From positions 45,166 to 109,165 of the forward strand of contig JAHFST010000012.1 in assembly GCA_023265625.1 (NCBI GenBank): a stretch of DNA of 64,000 bases, given 5' to 3'. Below the pieces are notes generated by a model. The model saw only the letters and a list, made by a program, of their open reading frames with translations, searched no databases and had not been told where the DNA came from. A program made the translations under genes and the position numbers. Below are positions 61,371 to 64,000 of the stretch, piece after piece. This DNA is from Deltaproteobacteria bacterium. Lineage in GTDB: Bacteria; UBA10199; JACPAL01; JAHFST01. Positions within the stretch are counted from its first letter, which is position 1. Each line of letters starts with the position of its first letter.

Positions 61371-63845
61371 TCAAGGTTGCGAACACTGCACTTGGGTCGG
61401 GTCTTCCTTCGGAGGAGGGGTCATTTCGTCCGTCGCGGCGACACGAACCACGAGTCGATCAAACTCTGCAGGATTCAGCCATAGGTCTTTTATTTTATTC
61501 TGGCTGGGACAGGTGTCTTCGGTTACATACTCATATTCTTCAAAATTTGCCACATTCCAGAACTCAAACGTAGAATTGGTGAAAAGTTTATCTTTTTTGT
61601 AAAACTTAGATGTCTCATAAACACAGGCTTTCACCGGTTCTGAGGTTTCAAGTTTCAAGTCACCTGTCACATACGAAGGTTTAGCCATAGGCGAGAAAGT
61701 AAAGTGAGTTGCCTTTGATATTTTAAAAACGAAGTATCCTTCTTCGACGGCATATAAACACTTATTTGCATCAACGCAATTGGGGACATTCCCTGGAATC
61801 ATCCCAATCTCAAGCTTATACACCGTTCCAATATTGTTTCCTTTTTTTCCACAGAGATTGATCCATTTTGCCTTGGAAATACAAGCATCGCCGATTTTGT
61901 CGGAATTGGTGTCCATTTGATCTGGATTCGCCACAGTAGGGCAATTGTCACAGACATCACCTACTCCATCTCCATCTTGATCCGACTGATCTGGCACGAA
62001 GTCACCCGGGCACACACTGTCCAAGGCAGGGGGACTACCCGGCTGACCGGTAGAATTACCTTGCCAACAGGCAACCTTCCCATCGGACTTCACGCCGCAG
62101 GTATAGGCAGTACCCGCACTGACCTGGGCAAAGATCTCTGCAGGAGGACCCGTCCCAATGGAATAAATGTTCCCCCAACAGACAACCTTCCCATCGAGCG
62201 CCACACCACAGGCATGGTAACCGCCAGCACTGATCTGGGTGAAATTTCCCTCAGGGAGATTCAATTGTTGGCCCAAAGTATTGGACCCCCAACAGACAAC
62301 CTTCCCATCGGTCTTTAACCCGCAGGCATGCTCCATACCAGCGGCAACCTGGGTAAAATTTTCCACAGGAGGACTTGACTGCCCGACAGAATTAGACCCC
62401 CAACAGACAAGCTTTCCATCGGTTTTCACACCACAGGTATAAGAATTGCCCGCACTGACCTGACTAAATGTCCCTGTAGGAGGACTCGACTGCCCCTTAG
62501 ATTTAGCTCCCCAACAAGCAACCTTCCCATCAGTTTTCACGCCACAGGCATGGTAAACACCCGCACTGACCTGGGTAAAGCTCCCCGCAGGAGGACTCGA
62601 CTGATCAGCAGAATTATCTCCCCAACAAACAACCTTGCCATCAGTCTTCACGCCGCATGTATAGGAATCACCCCCATGGCCCACACTCACTTGGGCAAAG
62701 ATCCCTGCAGGAGGACTTGACTGCCCGATAGAATTAGACCCCCAACAGATAACTTTCCCACCGAGCGCCACACCGCAGGCATGATCAAAGCCTGCACTGA
62801 CCTGCTTCCACCCACCACCACACTGGTCTGGTGGTGGATTGAAACAGTTGTCACATTTATCCCCCACCTTATCACCATCGGAATCAAGTTGATCGGCATT
62901 AGCCACTAAAGAGCAATTGTCCTGACAATCGATCTTGCCATCTTTGTCGGAATCTCCGTCGGAGACACCACACCCACAGACGCCTGCACTAGTGATCTTT
63001 TTTGGATCGTTCGGGCAATTATCACAGGCATCTCCCATTCCATCCGAGTCTGAATCTTTTTGATCTGGATTAGCCATGGCCAAACAGTTGTCACACTTGT
63101 ACCCAAAACCATCCTGGTCGGGGTCAACCTTGGCGGGATCAGACATCGTCTTACACTCGTCTACAATCGGCTCATCAGAACATTTTCCCTGCCCCGGCAG
63201 ACAAATGCCAGCACAAACAAAAGGAGTCGGCATCCCAGGAATATCATCCTTGCCATCCTTATTCAGATCTTGGCAGGTCATATCCAGGAGGATTTTGTCC
63301 GGCTGCGCCGCTAAGGCAGGATCAAGACCGGGCAGCGGGACAGGAAGATCCTTGAGGCAGATATTCGAACTAGTGGTCGGTGGGGCATTCCCTGAACTAA
63401 ACTGGAATCCCGCCTTGTTGTGGCTGTCCAAGGGGTTATTGAGATCCGTACACCAAGGGGCCGGTGGCTTGTAGCAATAGGCATAACCGTTATTATCCTG
63501 ACCGCAGACATGTCCGGCGGGACAGGGCAATCCAGAGATTAACCCCGTTGGAATCCAGGTCGTATGGTCTTCGTTGCAAACCTGCTCTCCAACCAACGTA
63601 GGAAATCCCGGCGGACAAAAGTCCCCATGCTTCTCGGTAGGCTTTAGTTTAGAGGTGACCTCGACATAACTCCCCACGAGCAATGGATTCATCGCCTTCT
63701 CGTCATAATCCGTGCAAACCCCTTTTTCACAAACACCGTTTATTTCATCACACCCGAGTTGACACTCTTGGGGGGAAACAGGGCCAATATTCATTGATAC
63801 CTTACCTGCTTTATCAGTTAGTTGGATGCACTCGTACTGCGTCAC
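61371..63845 (-). CDS. secreted-type protein with thrombospondin-3 repeats and a seven-repeat RCC1-like propeller, 5' truncated
   Basis: 824 residues from GTG 63845, but the start is weak and there is no signal peptide. The frame is open only to a TAG at 63885. Cys-rich N-terminal region (GCDEINGVCEKGVC), calcium-binding thrombospondin-3 repeats (DSDSDGMGDACDNCPNDP and similar), then seven repeats of about 38 residues with the pattern FTQVSAG-x-HACGVKTDGKV-x-CWG-x-GQSSPP. Seven repeats match a full RCC1-type propeller; each has a Cys pair. Further type 3 repeats and a C-terminal domain follow. Probably surface-exposed or secreted. The missing 5' end coincides with what looks like a mobile element end. 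Confidence 0.8.
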   Translation of the reverse strand: MTQYECIQLTDKAGKVSMNIGPVSPQECQLGCDEINGVCEKGVCTDYDEKAMNPLLVGSYVEVTSKLKPTEKHGDFCPPGFPTLVGEQVCNEDHTTWIPTGLISGLPCPAGHVCGQDNNGYAYCYKPPAPWCTDLNNPLDSHNKAGFQFSSGNAPPTTSSNICLKDLPVPLPGLDPALAAQPDKILLDMTCQDLNKDGKDDIPGMPTPFVCAGICLPGQGKCSDEPIVDECKTMSDPAKVDPDQDGFGYKCDNCLAMANPDQKDSDSDGMGDACDNCPNDPKKITSAGVCGCGVSDGDSDKDGKIDCQDNCSLVANADQLDSDGDKVGDKCDNCFNPPPDQCGGGWKQVSAGFDHACGVALGGKVICWGSNSIGQSSPPAGIFAQVSVGHGGDSYTCGVKTDGKVVCWGDNSADQSSPPAGSFTQVSAGVYHACGVKTDGKVACWGAKSKGQSSPPTGTFSQVSAGNSYTCGVKTDGKLVCWGSNSVGQSSPPVENFTQVAAGMEHACGLKTDGKVVCWGSNTLGQQLNLPEGNFTQISAGGYHACGVALDGKVVCWGNIYSIGTGPPAEIFAQVSAGTAYTCGVKSDGKVACWQGNSTGQPGSPPALDSVCPGDFVPDQSDQDGDGVGDVCDNCPTVANPDQMDTNSDKIGDACISKAKWINLCGKKGNNIGTVYKLEIGMIPGNVPNCVDANKCLYAVEEGYFVFKISKATHFTFSPMAKPSYVTGDLKLETSEPVKACVYETSKFYKKDKLFTNSTFEFWNVANFEEYEYVTEDTCPSQNKIKDLWLNPAEFDRLVVRVAATDEMTPPPKEDPTQVQCSQP

Positions 63846-63933
63846 CTGGGAGGAGACCGGGTCACACTTATCTTTTACCCACTAGTGTCCCAACGTTGAG
63901 TGCGTAATCGTTGATAAGTTATTAAATTCAAAT

Positions 63934-64000
63934 CATTTTTCGCAAAATCTGCATGGCATCGACTTGAAATCAGCTCCGTAATTCTGACTGATATGCTCCA
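63934..64000 (-). mobile_element. possible end of an insertion sequence (transposase C-terminus)
   Basis: A minus-strand frame entering from the window edge reads EHISQNYGADFKSMPCRFCEK and stops at 63934, followed by 45 AT-rich bases and TGTCCCAACGTTGAGTG near 63887, next to the truncated secreted-protein gene. This layout suits a transposase end and terminal sequence. Only about 110 bases are visible, and neither the family nor the other inverted repeat can be seen. Confidence 0.35.

Noticed and set aside
61917..62442. Repeated sequence in the RCC1 region as a possible CRISPR-like array
   Set aside because: Units are contiguous, imperfect, about 111-120 bases long and code for protein repeats; there are no unique spacers.

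Overview
The window looks like a compact chromosome segment of an uncultivated Gram-negative bacterium, probably Deltaproteobacteria-like (Bdellovibrionota or UBA10199 type lineages are candidates; this is inferred from style and gene order, not from a search). MurE carries the DNPR motif typical of the meso-diaminopimelate type, there are lipoprotein and signal peptides, a homodimeric AceE-type pyruvate dehydrogenase, a secreted thrombospondin-3/RCC1 protein, and a complete mraZ-to-ftsZ division and cell wall cluster. Many neighbours overlap by 1 to 30 bases. I found no rRNA, no convincing tRNA and no CRISPR array. No gene-free gap reaches 300 bases. The largest (1819-2031, 3281-3497, 8635-8826, 58592-58865) hold only the sites listed; 1819-2031 and 3281-3497 show nothing I can support.

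Layout. 1-3.3 kb is accessory: an AlbA_2/HATPase protein cut by the window edge, a deaminase domain that ends early, and an AT-rich pair (membrane coiled-coil protein and RES-domain toxin-like protein). 3.5-8.6 kb is a coupled run glycyl-tRNA synthetase, pyruvate phosphate dikinase and an exported beta-propeller. 8.6-18.1 kb holds smc behind a DnaA-box pair, aceE between two unrecognised genes, and a small exported protein. 18.2-22.5 kb has an SDR reductase, a Na/Pi-cotransporter-PhoU protein, coaX and alanine dehydrogenase. 22.5-24.9 kb has Fic and an AbiE-type toxin-antitoxin pair with inverted-repeat operators. 24.9-33 kb has larE, a phasin-like gene, murI, transketolase, a C-terminal processing protease, a START-like protein and acetyl-CoA synthetase. 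33-37.5 kb is a second accessory block: divergent VapBC-like and MazEF-like modules with palindromic operators, a frameshifted phasin-like remnant and two AAA/DUF4143 ATPases. A MltD-like transglycosylase sits next to the division cluster.

40.3-58.6 kb, read on the minus strand, is mraZ, STAS gene, rsmH, ftsL, ftsI, murE, murF, mraY, murD, ftsW, murG, murC, murB, ddl, ftsQ, ftsA, ftsZ. Three TGGGN boxes at exact 10-bp spacing lie upstream of mraZ. The last part holds an EF-hand/HExxH protein, a third DUF4143 ATPase and a large secreted protein whose 5' end appears interrupted by a mobile element at the window edge.

The most striking signal is a family of short palindromes flanked by GTAGGGGC and GCCCCTAC. 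About a dozen copies occur, seven of them in the division cluster. Several lie inside essential genes and are translated in frame as extra loops (AceE, Ddl twice, MurD twice, MurF, Acs). AceE and Ddl, which are unrelated, share the peptide GAYGNTPLQ because of it. Other copies supply stop codons or sit beside the ftsZ ribosome binding site. A second, different palindrome is also translated inside Acs. The behaviour resembles Rickettsia palindromic elements.
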